From the NCBI GenBank assembly GCA_003427395.1, contig BFEA01000170.1, positions 670,867 to 717,651 on the forward strand: a DNA stretch of 46,785 nt, in the 5' to 3' direction. This DNA is from Chara braunii. Lineage: Eukaryota > Streptophyta > Charophyceae > Charales > Characeae. Both the position numbers and the translations under genes were made by a program. The stretch's first letter is position 1, and each line of letters opens with the position of its first letter. Below, in pieces: positions 32,552 through 41,470 of this stretch. Below the pieces are notes generated by a model that was given only the letters and a program-made list of their open reading frames with translations, was not told the origin of the DNA and made no database searches.

Positions 32552-33301
32552 CAGGGTAACCGGTGTTCGGGACGGGCCGAACGCCCGAACCCGAACGCCC
32601 GAATGTATGGGACCGCTTGGGGGTGCGTTCGGCCGCTCGAGCCGAACGCGGCCCCCCCCCCAAAAAAAAAAAAAAAAAGAGGTCATCAAAAACATCTGAA
32701 AAAATATATATGTTATGGAAAAAAATAAATTAAACAAGATTTGCTTGAGCATTACATCCGAATTACTTACCAATATTAAAATAAAAATAAACTACGAAAA
32801 CCAAATGCTAATAATAAAAATAAATAAAAATAAAAAGAGAATTAAATTTAGTGAATGCACGAGCATGTTTTCAACACCTGCATCTTTGGCGATTTTTCAT
32901 TTGTTTTTGGCATAGCTAAATGCCCTGAAAATTTACAGATGTGTACTTCACATAAAAAAGTTTCAAAAAATAATAAAATTGTTTAGATCCCGAACTAAAG
33001 TGAAAGCAAAAAGTAAAAAGTGAAAAAATGCGTGGGCGAGCACGTTTTGACACCGCCATCTTTGGCGATTTTTAATTTCTTATTTGGCTTGGCCAGATGA
33101 CTTGAAAATTTACAGGCATGTACGTCACGTCATAGAGAACTCACAAAAAACAGTTCAAAAAAAACTAATTATTTTTAGACCCCAAAATATTTTTTGGCGG
33201 GGGCCGAATGCCGTCGGGTTCGGACCCCGTACGGGACCCCGAACGCCCGTACGTACGGAGGTCTGCTCGGGGACCTTCAATCGTACGGGTTGGTGACCCT
33301 G
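32552..33301. mobile_element. 750-bp TIR element inserted in (TA)n
   Basis: The ends are CAGGGTAACC and its near-inverse GGTGACCCTG, each followed inward by GC-rich CCGAACGCCCG-type words. It is flanked by TATATATA on both sides, compatible with an 8-bp duplication but undecidable in a TA array. There is no transposase. The interior holds a diverged direct repeat (about 32857-32970 and 33030-33145, sharing ATCTTTGGCGATTTTT). It separates two inverted hammerhead units. Confidence 0.65.
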
Positions 33302-33535
33302 TATATATATATATATATCGCCACAAACAGAACTTCCCGGTAAACCGTAGGCAGAGAGAGAGAAGAGGACAACAAACGAGGGGCTGAGACAAACTGTTTC
33401 GTCGGAGTTTCACCGACCCATCAGGAGGCTGAACCCTCAATAGTCTGCAAAATCCCCTCACTGATTACACTGTAAATGATCATCTACCTTAACCAAAATC
33501 AAAGTAGACTATCACTCACCCACACCAGATGGAAA
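33302..33535 (-). repeat. Hammerhead-bearing unit 2 (minus)
   Basis: The inverse of unit 1 with the same landmarks in reverse order. Units 1 and 2 are tail to tail across the (TA)n and the 750-bp TIR element. Confidence 0.85.
33389..33448 (-). ncRNA. Hammerhead ribozyme copy B, mutated core
   Basis: Minus strand. Stem II GTCGG/CCGAC with loop TGAAACT, GAAAC and stem I GAGG/CCTC are intact. The core reads CTGATGG instead of CTGATGA, and the cleavage triplet is ATT, so N16.2 cannot pair with C15.2. Loss of the core A9 should abolish or strongly reduce cleavage. Confidence 0.8.
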
Positions 33536-33574
33536 ACTCTATAGACTGTCGGTTCACACCCCAACATATATATT

Positions 33575-33615
<41 letters not shown>

Positions 33616-33732
33616 TCTAGTGCCAGCGGCGTGTCTGGAGTGTATTTTTTGGCTGTGACAAACCTTTCTCTGTTTCGTGGATGTTTTGCTGGCTTGTGAT
33701 GTGGTGTGAACCGACAGTCTGTAGAGTTTTCC
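33531..33732. repeat. Head-to-head inverted junction between units 2 and 3
   Basis: 33531-33560 and 33703-33732 are near-perfect inverse copies (GACTGTCGGTTCACACC against GGTGTGAACCGACAGTC), enclosing (TA)n and a spacer with the small hairpin ACACTC...GAGTGT. Confidence 0.8.
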
Positions 33733-33900
33733 ATCTGGTGTGGGTGAGTGATAGTCTACTTTGATTTTGGTTAAGGTAGATTATCATTTCCAGTGTAATC
33801 AGTGAGGGGATTTTGCAGACTGTTAAGGGTTCAGCCTCCTGATGAGCAAGTCAAAGTTATACATGTAAATAGTTACTATCTTTCAATAACAAGAAAAAAT
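33728..33900 (+). repeat. Hammerhead-bearing unit 3 (plus), truncated
   Basis: It begins TTTTCCATCTGGTGTGGGTG and follows unit 1 closely to CTGATGA, after which unrelated sequence leads to (TA)n. Confidence 0.8.
33815..33845 (+). ncRNA. Hammerhead 5' half, copy C
   Basis: Stem III strand GCAGACTG, triplet GTT, AAGG, GTTCAG, CCTC and CTGATGA are present. Stem II and GAAA are missing: the sequence turns to GCAAGTCAAAG. It is not functional alone. Confidence 0.75.
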
Positions 33901-33970
33901 ATATATATATTATATATATCGACCGTAGGCAGAGAGGGAGGAAGAGCAGGACAACAAACGAGGGGCTGTG

Positions 33971-34020
33971 ACAAACTGTTTCGTCGGAGTTTCACCGACT
34001 CATCAGGAGGCTGAAGGCTC
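33971..34020 (-). ncRNA. Hammerhead 3' part, copy D
   Basis: Minus strand. CTGATGA, stem II with loop TGAAACT, GAAA and the stem III strand CAGTTTGT are perfect. Similarity to the family stops at 34020, exactly the base after the predicted cleavage site. The stem III partner and NUH triplet are absent, so it cannot cleave itself. Confidence 0.8.
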
Positions 34021-34079
34021 TCTTTATATATTGACAAACAGAGCTGCCCGGTAAGCCGTAGGCAGAGAGAGAGAAGAGG
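34021..34079 (-). repeat. Tail part of hammerhead unit split by chromovirus C
   Basis: GACAAACAGAGCTGCCCGG, TAAGCCGTAGGCAGAGAG and GAGAAGAGG match the tail of the family. The rest of this unit continues at 44636, on the other side of chromovirus C. Confidence 0.8.
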
Positions 34080-34084
34080 CCAAC
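34080..34084. repeat. Target site duplication CCAAC (left)
   Basis: It is identical to 44631-44635 and flanks chromovirus C directly. Confidence 0.95.
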
Positions 34085-34139
34085 TGTTACATGCTGCGCC
34101 TGCACACGAGGGCCATTTTCCAGGCCCTGCGTCGTTCAG

Positions 34140-34550
34140 GCTAGAAGCCTGAATTTCAGGCTCAAGGCCTGGAAATAAGGACCTGCAGACCCCAGGACGG
34201 TTCAGCCCAAAAGCCAGACATCCGGGGCCCACAGGACCTGCATTGTTTTAGCCAAAAAAAGGCCTGAGCCTTTTCAGCCTGAAACTTAGGGCTATTCCCG
34301 GGCCTGCAGACCCCATGATGGTTCAACTCGAAAGCCTGACATCCGGGGCCCACAAGCCCTGCATCGTTTCAGCCTAAAAAAGGCCTGAGCCTTTTCAGCC
34401 TGAAACTGAGGGCTATTTCCGGGCCTACTGGCCCCATGACGGTTCAACCCAAAAGCCTGACATCCGGGGCCCACGGGCCTTGCATTGTTTCAGCCTAAAA
34501 AAAGGCCTGATCCTTTTTAGCCTGAAACTGAGGACTATTCTCGGACCCTC
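34140..34550 (+). repeat. 121-bp tandem repeat in the LTR upstream region
   Basis: GACATCCGGGGCCCAC recurs at 34217, 34338 and 34459, exactly 121 bp apart, with AAAAAAGGCCTGAGCCTTTT-type hairpins between. It lies upstream of the TATA box and could act as enhancer repeats. The minus-strand frames through it are not genes. Confidence 0.85.
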
Positions 34551-34727
34551 GTCAGACCGACCTGCCCTGAAACAAGCACAGTCGGGCATGAGCAGGAGTG
34601 ACATGCCCGAAAGCTTCCTCAGGGGCTAGCACGTCCAGGCATTGGCAGGAGTGACCTGCCCTGAAGCTTCCTCAGGGGCTAGCACGTGCAGGCATTGGCA
34701 AGAGCAGCCTCCTGGACGGGCCAGCAC

Positions 34728-34733
34728 TATATA
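34728..34733 (+). promoter_or_regulatory. TATA box of the LTR promoter
   Basis: CACTATATACG in otherwise GC-rich LTR sequence. Transcription would start roughly 25-35 bp downstream, defining the U3/R border. The 3' LTR has the same box at about 43707. Confidence 0.6.
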
Positions 34734-35653
34734 CGACTCGCCCACCCTACAGGTTGGGTCAAACGAGAGGAGACTGCCCAGGCACTCGATGTGCACTTCT
34801 GCAGGAGGTAGTGGTCTTCAGGATTCGGCTGCAATAGTAGAGTAGCGTTAGCAGTAGTCTTCAACGTTAGGCGCTAGTAGCAGTAGGCTAGAGTAGTGGA
34901 GAGAGGAGGCTGGCGGAGGCCAGGGATACTTACGTGTGGCGCCATAGCTCCAGCTTCGTCTTCAAGGTACCTGCAGCAGGACGCCACCTTCAGGGTGACT
35001 TACCTGTGGCGCCATAGCTCCAACTCGTCATTGAGGTACCTGCAGCACAGTGTCACCATCACAGGTTAGTACCTGGCCCCGGAGAGAGAGAGAGAGAGTT
35101 CTTCTTCTTCCTCTTCTCAGTCCACCATCTCCCTCCCTATCCTCTCACTGTCTGACTTCACTGCTTCGGCAGACTACGAGAGTGAGAGTGGTTACTTGCA
35201 GAGGTTACAGGCGGGGATTGTCACGTGCATTGGGCCCAGGATCTGGTTCGACATTTTTGGGCAGACATTGGTTGGACTTCGGCCAGGGACTATTCCGAAC
35301 TCCGCTATTGCGATCTTGAGTCTTCTCCCTTGCCTCCATCTTCGTCCTTCCCTCCCCCTCCATCTCTCATCCGTGGTATCTCCCCATGTGTGTATGCAGG
35401 AGGGACCTTCGTCTATGCATGCGGTCCCTCCTCTCACTCTCACATATGTGATGTATGATGGAATGTCGTAACAGTCCAGGTCAGGTCAGGACTTATCTCA
35501 AAGTCTTCCGCTGTGCTATCAAATGTCAGTTTTCATGTATCGGGATGTACATTGTCTTTTGATGTTTCACTAACAGTACATTGTCGATTCAGTCCTTTTC
35601 ATCACATTGCGGATCCTTCGCTGAATACATAGCCCAACTTGGCATGTAACAGT

Positions 35654-35664
35654 TGGTATCGGAG
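35654..35664 (+). other. Primer binding site of chromovirus C
   Basis: TGGTATCGGAG lies two bases after the LTR end, a one-base variant of the initiator-Met type TGGTATCAGAG. Confidence 0.8.
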
Positions 35665-36563
35665 TTGCGCACGTGAATCAGGACTACCTGATCTGACACG
35701 TGTACGGGGAGTTAGCTGGTGAAGAAGACTCGACTGACTTATTGGTGGGTTGAGCACACTAGTTAATCCCCGAAATCACGATTTTGACCCAACTGCCAAA
35801 AATCGATTTATTTATTTTTTCAGGATTTCGTTTTTCCATGATTTCTGATTGTGGAAAAATCGCAGTAGCACAACTTCTGAAATTTCTGTTGTCTTGGTTT
35901 CTGAAAAGTCAAAATTTCGTTGTTGGAAATCCAGAATATCTCTTTTTGAAAATCTCGATTTTGCAGATTCCCGTACTTAAAAAATTCGGAATATCTGTTT
36001 CGAAGTTCGTTTTTTTTCAAAACGGTACGGGAAATCTCTCTCGCAGTGCTACTTTCCAAGCTGCGCATACTCTCATTAAAGCAAATCCGAATCTTTTTTT
36101 TGTAATCATTTGCAGTCTGGAAGTCGAAATTTTTTCAGATGTATCTCGTACTTTGGGGATTGGGGGAGCTTGCTGAACTTGCAAACAAATATTTTTCTCT
36201 TTTTTTTTTGTCCCCTTGCAAAGTTCAAACTTTTCTGTTTTGATTAGCGACTCCTTGTCTGGGCGATCTACCCCACCCACCCTCCCTATCTACGTTGTTT
36301 GCCACCTCTGATCTCATCTTCTTCATCCATTCCGGGTATTCCCTGTGGTGGCGTTGGTAAGTTGCCACGTCAGCAGACCACGTCAGCAGGACACGTCAAC
36401 AGACCACGTCAGCAGGACACGTCAGCAGACCACGTCAGCAGGACACGTCAGCAGACCACGTCAGCAGGACACGTCAGCAGACCACGTCAACAGACCACAT
36501 CAGCAGGCCACGTCAGCAGGCCACGTCAACAGGGAGTGCCACGTCAGCCACCCGGGCCTGTTT
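35665..36563 (+). other. Chromovirus C leader
   Basis: Untranslated leader, T-rich to about 36280, then the minisatellite. No gene is supported. The frame over the minisatellite runs into gag without a stop, but the likely start is downstream. Confidence 0.6.
36365..36533 (+). repeat. 13-bp minisatellite, 13 units
   Basis: The unit is CACGTCAGCAGRM, repeated without spacing, with a further isolated unit at 36539. Each unit contains an ACGT core (CACGTCA), a sequence bound by plant bZIP factors. It sits just upstream of gag in the leader. Confidence 0.9.
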
Positions 36564-38090
36564 ATGCTGACTCGCTCGCAGACAGCCGTCATGGACCAGA
36601 AACCGGGGGAAATGGCGGAGGCGTATCAGGACCGCATGCTGGCTTTGATCATAGAAGCCAAGCAGCGGGCGGATGCAGTAGCAGCCGCAAAGAAGAAGAA
36701 GGCGGAGGATGCCGAGCAGGCATGGCTGCTAGCTCTTGAACAGCAGCGTCTGCAGGCCGAGGCAGCAGCGAAGGTTGCAGATGAAGAACGATTGAAGCGG
36801 CGTGAGAAGATTTTTAGCGGGGAGCAAGCATTACTCACATTGGCAGTGGAATGGCGAACTGAGGCGGAGACAGGGAAGATGGAGGAGAGTGAGAACAAGA
36901 TTGCCCTCCTCCTTTCCCATCTCATGGACCTCCTGGCGACATGCATCGCGTAGCAGGAGGACATTCACAGCCTCGATGCCGAAGTCAAGAGTGTTCGCAG
37001 CCGCGTACAGCAGCTGGAGCAACGACCCGCCGCCGCCCCTGTGGCAAGCTCCTCCAACACATTAGACCGCCTCAACGCATTGGAGACTGACGTCAGCGCA
37101 CTCAAGGACTGCGCACGACTACAACAAACCGCTACTCAACAATTGGAGCAGCGGGTCTGTGCTGCCGCCACCAGCCCGAGTTCGGGACAGTGCGAGTCAA
37201 CTCCCAAGTTTGACGGTCAGGAGATCTTCTGCGATTCAACAAAGATGGATCCAATTCAGTGGTTCCGCAAGTTTGAACTCACGTTGCATCTGCATCTCGT
37301 CAGCGAATGCAAGCACCACACGTACTTATACTCCCGGTCGGGAGGCGCATGCCAGGCATGGCTGGACAATCTCTTGTCCCAGTACGGGGTGGTCGCTGCC
37401 GAGTTACACACGAAAATCAGCTGGGAAGACCTCAAGGTGGCGTGGCACAAGCGGTTCCAAGTGGAGCCGTCGGAGATCAAGGCCATGGACAAGCTCATGA
37501 CCTTCGAGCAAGGCTCGCTGCCAAGCGTCGACTGGATTGTCGAGTACCAACGCTTGACACCCGTCCCAGGTCTCCCGATAGGCTTCAAAGCCATCAAGCA
37601 CTACTTCATTTCAAGGTTGTGCCCGATGTTGAGCAACGCCTTGACGCATGTTGAGGACATACTGACAACGACGGTGCAACTGTTCGATAAGGCCCCGCAT
37701 ATTATCGTCACAAACAAGGAGGCGAAGAACCTCACTCGTGCTGCGGCAGGCTCGAGCAAGGACCAGCATCGGCCCAAGGTGGCCGTGGTTGAGGCGGCAT
37801 CGCCAAGCAACCAATCTAGCGAGGCGGAGTCTGCCAATGAAGGAGACAGACTCGCAGCTGCCCGGGATGGTGGCCGCCCCGGCCGAGGCCGAGGACGCGG
37901 CAAATCGAAGACAAACACCACATCAAACCCCGGGCCCGGCGCAGCAGCTCAGGGGCCCTGGACCCCTTACGGTCTTTCGGAGCAAGCTTACAAGCAACGC
38001 CCGAAATACCGTTACTACTTGTGGTGCAACAGCGACTGTCACGAGACAGCGGGCTGCCCTACCAAGGGGAAGGGCAAGCAGGAAAACTGA
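36564..38090 (+). pseudogene. Chromovirus C gag, one in-frame stop
   Basis: From ATG at 36564 (MLTRSQTAVMDQKPGEM) one frame runs to TGA at 38088-38090, broken only by TAG at 36951-36953, likely a CAG>TAG change. The N-terminal part is a charged coiled coil (QQRLQAEAAAKVADEERLKR). The capsid region includes DPIQWFRKFELTLHL and QAWLDNLL. The C-terminus has an R/G-rich stretch (RPGRGRGRGKSK) and an altered knuckle, YLWCNSDCHETAGC, where the first Cys is Tyr. A second possible start is 36591. Gag would form particles around the element RNA. Confidence 0.85.
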
Positions 38091-38985
38091 GCGCCGCCGA
38101 GAGTGCGTCGATGACACTCTCGACGCCTTCGGACCCGGTTTCTTCGCGAGTGAGCGACCTTCATTTTGGGGCGCATGTAGAAGTCGATAGTCCTCTTCTT
38201 TATTCTTTTGAGGACTATGCTGCCCGGCTCGTTCCGACGCTGGGATCTTTTGATCAAGGACAAGACGTGTGTGCGGCATCTTCTCCGTCCGGCAACGGTT
38301 CTTCTTCGTCTTCAAGTGGTTCTTCACGGGATTCGGCGCGCAAGTTCAACATAGAGGAATTGAACCCTCTCACGTCTGAGGATTTCGCATGGCTTCCTCT
38401 CCCGACCACGGGCCGCTTGCCGCGACCACAATGCGCAGCACTCTGCGCCCATCTTCACAAGTACTTGTCCTTCTATGCACCACCAACTTCGCCGACGGAT
38501 GACGAGGTCGTGGTGGGGGACATGTTGGCATATGTTACCAAGGTGGCCCGCGAGTTTCGCACGCAGCGGTACGACGACAATAACGCACCGCTGATGTATG
38601 TCCGCATCCAAGTTGGGCAAGCGTCCTGCAGCGCTTTGCTGGATAGCGGCGCGACTCGCAACTTCATGAGGCAAGCCTTTATGCAAAGGGCTGGCCTCGG
38701 CGCGCAGGTTCGAAGGAAGGTAAACCCGACGGCGATCAAGTTGGCGGATGGAAAGACGCAGCAACTTCTCGACCGTTACATCGAGGCTGTACCGGTGTAC
38801 TTCGCACCTCATGCATGCGAATCACACCGTCAACTTTCACCAGCGGGCTCTCACCGTTCGCGACGCCCTCGACGCCGAGGTGCCGTGTACTATTCCTCTT
38901 CCGCACCCTTCGATCCGGTGCCAAGTCGTGACGGCCAAATCGTTACGGGCTACATGTGCATATGAGTAACCCGACGAGATAGGCC
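38091..38985 (+). pseudogene. Chromovirus C protease region
   Basis: The frame 38021-38965 overlaps the gag end by 70 bases in the -1 frame, so a frameshift could make Gag-Pro. After a Ser-rich linker the retropepsin active site is ALLDSGATRNFM (about 38635-38670) followed by TAIKLADGKTQQLLD. Past about 38800 the frame shifts: the true continuation is in the frame ending at 38969 (NHTVNFHQRALTVRDALDAE). The element sequence ends near 38985, where the organellar patch starts. Confidence 0.8.
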
Positions 38986-38990
38986 TATAG

Positions 38991-39284
38991 GGAGTATCAT
39001 GCTTCCAGGACAAGATCGTACAAGAAGTTCTTAGAATGATCTTAGAACCTATTTATGAACCCCGCTTTTCCACTTATTCACATGGCTTCAGACCGGGACG
39101 TAGTGCTCACACGGCCCTTAATGTTATAATGGGTACCTTTCATGGTGCGCAATGGTATATTGAAGGATCCCTGGAGGCCGAAGGCCCTGGAGCCGTAAAT
39201 CATGGAACTCTGTATAAGATCATCCGGCGAACAATCCGAGATAAACGGATTCTCAAACTAATCCGCTCTGGACTACAAGCTTGA
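38991..39284 (+). pseudogene. Group II intron maturase/RT fragment (organellar)
   Basis: It reads GVSCFQDKIVQEVLRMILEP, YEPRFSTYSHGFRPGRSAHT, then WYIEG and NHGTLYKIIRRTIRDKRIL to a stop. QDKIVQEVLRMILEPIYE and SHGFRPGRS are hallmarks of group II intron-encoded proteins, which help intron splicing and mobility. The catalytic motif A after IEG, normally D-I-K-x-C-F-D, is replaced by a GC-rich stretch (SLEAEGPGAV). The catalytic YADD region is absent. It is probably mitochondrial or plastid. It is a fragment and cannot act. Confidence 0.75.
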
Positions 39285-39340
39285 TCCTAAAGAAATTCCA
39301 TTACCTCATGAATTGGTCAGCATACTCAGATTTTCTAACT

Positions 39341-39478
39341 TTAGAATATCAAAAATGTATATAATAAATATAATAAAGTAAATAATTAAGTCTGTCTCTT
39401 ATACACATCTTTAATATAGAGAATCTATTAGAATATCAAAAATGTATATAATAAATATAATAAAGTAAATAATTAAGT
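39341..39478. repeat. Exact 51-bp duplication around the adaptor
   Basis: 39341-39391 and 39428-39478 are identical (starting TTAGAATATCAAAAATG). Between them lie the adaptor and 17 bases. This pattern is expected from read-through at a library junction. Confidence 0.9.
39392..39410. other. Tn5/Nextera 19-bp mosaic end
   Basis: CTGTCTCTTATACACATCT is the exact reverse complement of the Tn5 transposase mosaic end used in Nextera libraries. It is a synthetic library sequence, not part of the genome. Confidence 0.95.
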
Positions 39479-39753
39479 AACTATTTATTATTATTTGCTA
39501 TTATAATTCTGATCAATAATCATAAATATCATATATTGATTCTATAAAATATATATTCTTGAATTAGAGTATATATACTATGTATAATTAGTTTTTAATT
39601 AATTGATTAAAGAAGTAGAATTACTATTCAATACAATCAATATTCTTTTCTCTATCATTTCATTCTGTAAATTTCATTTACTATAATGGTTTATTGAATT
39701 GCAAGTAGTATGAAAATAAAAGATGAATTAGTCATTACTAATTCATCAATGAA

Positions 39754-39867
39754 TTACCCTTGTCTTTGTTTATGTTTTGGATTAGAACATATTATCATCA
39801 CTTTTCTTCGTCTTCTAATAAGTCTACAATGTTCACATATTTTTCGAACGGATGCACGTACTTTCAT
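39754..39867 (-). CDS. rpl36: Plastid ribosomal protein L36 (bL36c), intact
   Basis: A complete 37-residue protein starts at ATG 39867 and ends with TAA at 39754-39756. It opens [14 protein letters not shown] and ends NPKHKQRQG. The zinc ligands C11, C14, C27 and H32 are present, and the length equals the family norm. L36 is a small zinc-ribbon protein of the large subunit of the plastid ribosome. Flanking DNA is about 80% A+T, as in plastid spacers. No rps11 or infA could be read next to it. It is probably here through misassembly rather than as a nuclear copy. Confidence 0.95.
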   Translation of the reverse strand: MKVRASVRKICEHCRLIRRRRKVMIICSNPKHKQRQG

Positions 39868-40066
39868 TCGTCAATATCCTCCAATATCTTAAATTGAAAT
39901 GTTTCAAAAAAAAACAAAATCATCCTCATTTTTTTTCATCTAAATTTATAATCAATTATATGTTGATATTTATTGAATATAATAGAGAATATTGTTTAAA
40001 ATCAAGAATATAAATAATAAAAATAGCTAAATAAAAAATAATAATTATAAAAATAGATTTCTAAAA

Positions 40067-41020
40067 CCGTCGCGGTAGCCGACTCTTCACCATCGGACTT
40101 GTCTTCGGACCCCCGTGTGGTACGGCTGCTTGACGAGTTCGCCGACATCTTCGAGTCACCTACCGGTGTGGTGCCGGGTCGGCCGATCTCTCACGAGATC
40201 ATTCTTGAGGCCGGTGCCATGCCGGCGAAAGGTTGCATCTATCGGATGAGCGAGGAGGAGCTTGAGGTACTCCGCGCACAGCTCGATGATTTGTTGGCCA
40301 AGGGCTGGATCCGCCCGAGTAGCTCCCCATATGGAGCACCGGTTCTCTTCGTAAGGAAGAAAAAAAGATCTGCGTCTGTGCATCGACTACCGCAAGCTCA
40401 ACGCTCAAACTGTGAAGAATGCGGGGCCTCTTCCTCGTATTGACGACCTTCTTGAGCGATTGGGCGGTGCTAAGTTCTTTTCCAAGCTGGACTTGAAGTC
40501 GGGGTATCATCAGATTTCGATACGCCCAAATGATTGCTACAAAACCGTATTCAAGACACGGTATGGGCATTTTGAGTGGGTGGTAATGCCTTTTGGCCTC
40601 ACCAATGCCCTGGCAACCTTCCAAGCGGCAATGACCAATGAGTTTCGTGCGATGCTGGATCGGTTTGTGCTGGTCTACTTAGACGACATTCTCGTCTATA
40701 GTCGGACCTTGGAGGATGAGCATCTTCGACGAGTGTTGGAGACGCACCGTCGTGCCAAGTACAAAGCCAACCGCGACAAGTGTGAGTTCGTCCGGCAAGA
40801 GTTTGAGTACTTGGGCCATTTTGTCACACCGGAGGGCATCAGCCCCGGAGAAAATTCAAGCCATCCAGGAGTGGCCGGAACCGCGTAACGTCACGGATGT
40901 CCGTTCGTTTTTTGGTCTTGCCGGCTACTATCAGCGCTTCATCAAGGGCTATTCGAAGATCGCGGCCCATTTGACCAAGCTTCAATGCGAGGATCGACCG
41001 TTTGACTTCGACGAGGATGC
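40067..41020 (+). pseudogene. Chromovirus C reverse transcriptase, frameshifted
   Basis: The order is canonical: LLDEFADIFESPTGVVPGRP, GCIYRMSEEELEVLRAQL, WIRPSSSPYGAPVLFV, LCIDYRKLNAQTVKN, FSKLDLKSGYHQI, FGLTNALATFQAAM, and the catalytic [16 protein letters not shown] (about 40673-40720), then [14 protein letters not shown]. All catalytic aspartates are kept. There is a frameshift in the A-run at about 40360-40370 and another near 40850. It would copy element RNA to DNA in the particle. The N-terminal linker is cut by the organellar patch. Confidence 0.9.
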
Positions 41021-41470
41021 GCGGGAATCCTTCTTGGCTCTTAAAGCTGCACTTTTGTCAGCGGAGGTCTTGCGGACCTACGACCCGCTATTGCCCACAC
41101 GCGTCACTACTGATGCATCCGGCTATGACATTGGTGCAGTCCTCGAACAACACGATGGCGTGGACTGGCACCCGATCGAGTATTTCAGCAAGAAAGTGTC
41201 CGCCGTGCACTCTATTGATGATGCACGAAAGAAGGAGTTATTGGCATTTGTACACGCACTCAAGCGCTGGCGGCATTTCCTTCTTGGTCGACTGCAGTTC
41301 CGATGGGTAACAGACAACAACCTGTTGGTCTTTTACAAGACCCAGGACACAGTCAACAGCACCATTGCCCGCTGGATGGCCTTCATTGACCAGTTTGACT
41401 TTTTCCCCGATCACATTCCGGGCAAGTCCAACCGTTTTGCGGATGCTCTCTCACGGCGTCCGGACTATTG
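41021..41470 (+). pseudogene. Chromovirus C RNase H domain
   Basis: It is in the long open frame 40716-42404. Motifs: [17 protein letters not shown] with the first Asp, [20 protein letters not shown] with the Glu, and [13 protein letters not shown], where TDH reads TDN. It ends in [16 protein letters not shown]. The frame is open and the domain could be active if the upstream frameshifts were absent. Confidence 0.9.

Larger units (their letters stand above)
34085..35651 (+). repeat. Chromovirus C 5' LTR
   Basis: 1,567 bp, beginning TGTTACATGCTGCGCC and ending GGCATGTAACA. It contains a 121-bp tandem repeat, a 58-bp repeat, a TATA box and two near copies of TGGCGCCATAGCTCCA. It matches 43070-44630. 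Confidence 0.95.
38986..40066. other. Organellar patch with Nextera adaptor, probable misassembly
   Basis: Between protease and RT of chromovirus C lies sequence of unrelated origin: a group II intron RT fragment (to 39284), then very AT-rich plastid DNA with rpl36. It includes the 19-bp Tn5 mosaic end and an exact 51-bp duplication around it. Neither boundary shows a target duplication. The simplest reading is a mate-pair or tagmentation chimera used to fill a gap. A real organelle-to-nucleus transfer is less likely. Confidence 0.85.

Noticed and set aside
34162-34474. Minus-strand frames beginning MGPGCQAF in the LTRs
   Set aside because: They repeat with the 121-bp tandem unit and recur in the 3' LTR; the LTR function explains the conservation.
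36365-36546. CRISPR-like regular short repeats
   Set aside because: Units are contiguous 13-mers without unique spacers, in a eukaryotic retrotransposon leader.
38986-40066. Recent organelle-to-nucleus DNA transfer
   Set aside because: The synthetic mosaic end and flanking exact duplication make a library chimera the simpler explanation.
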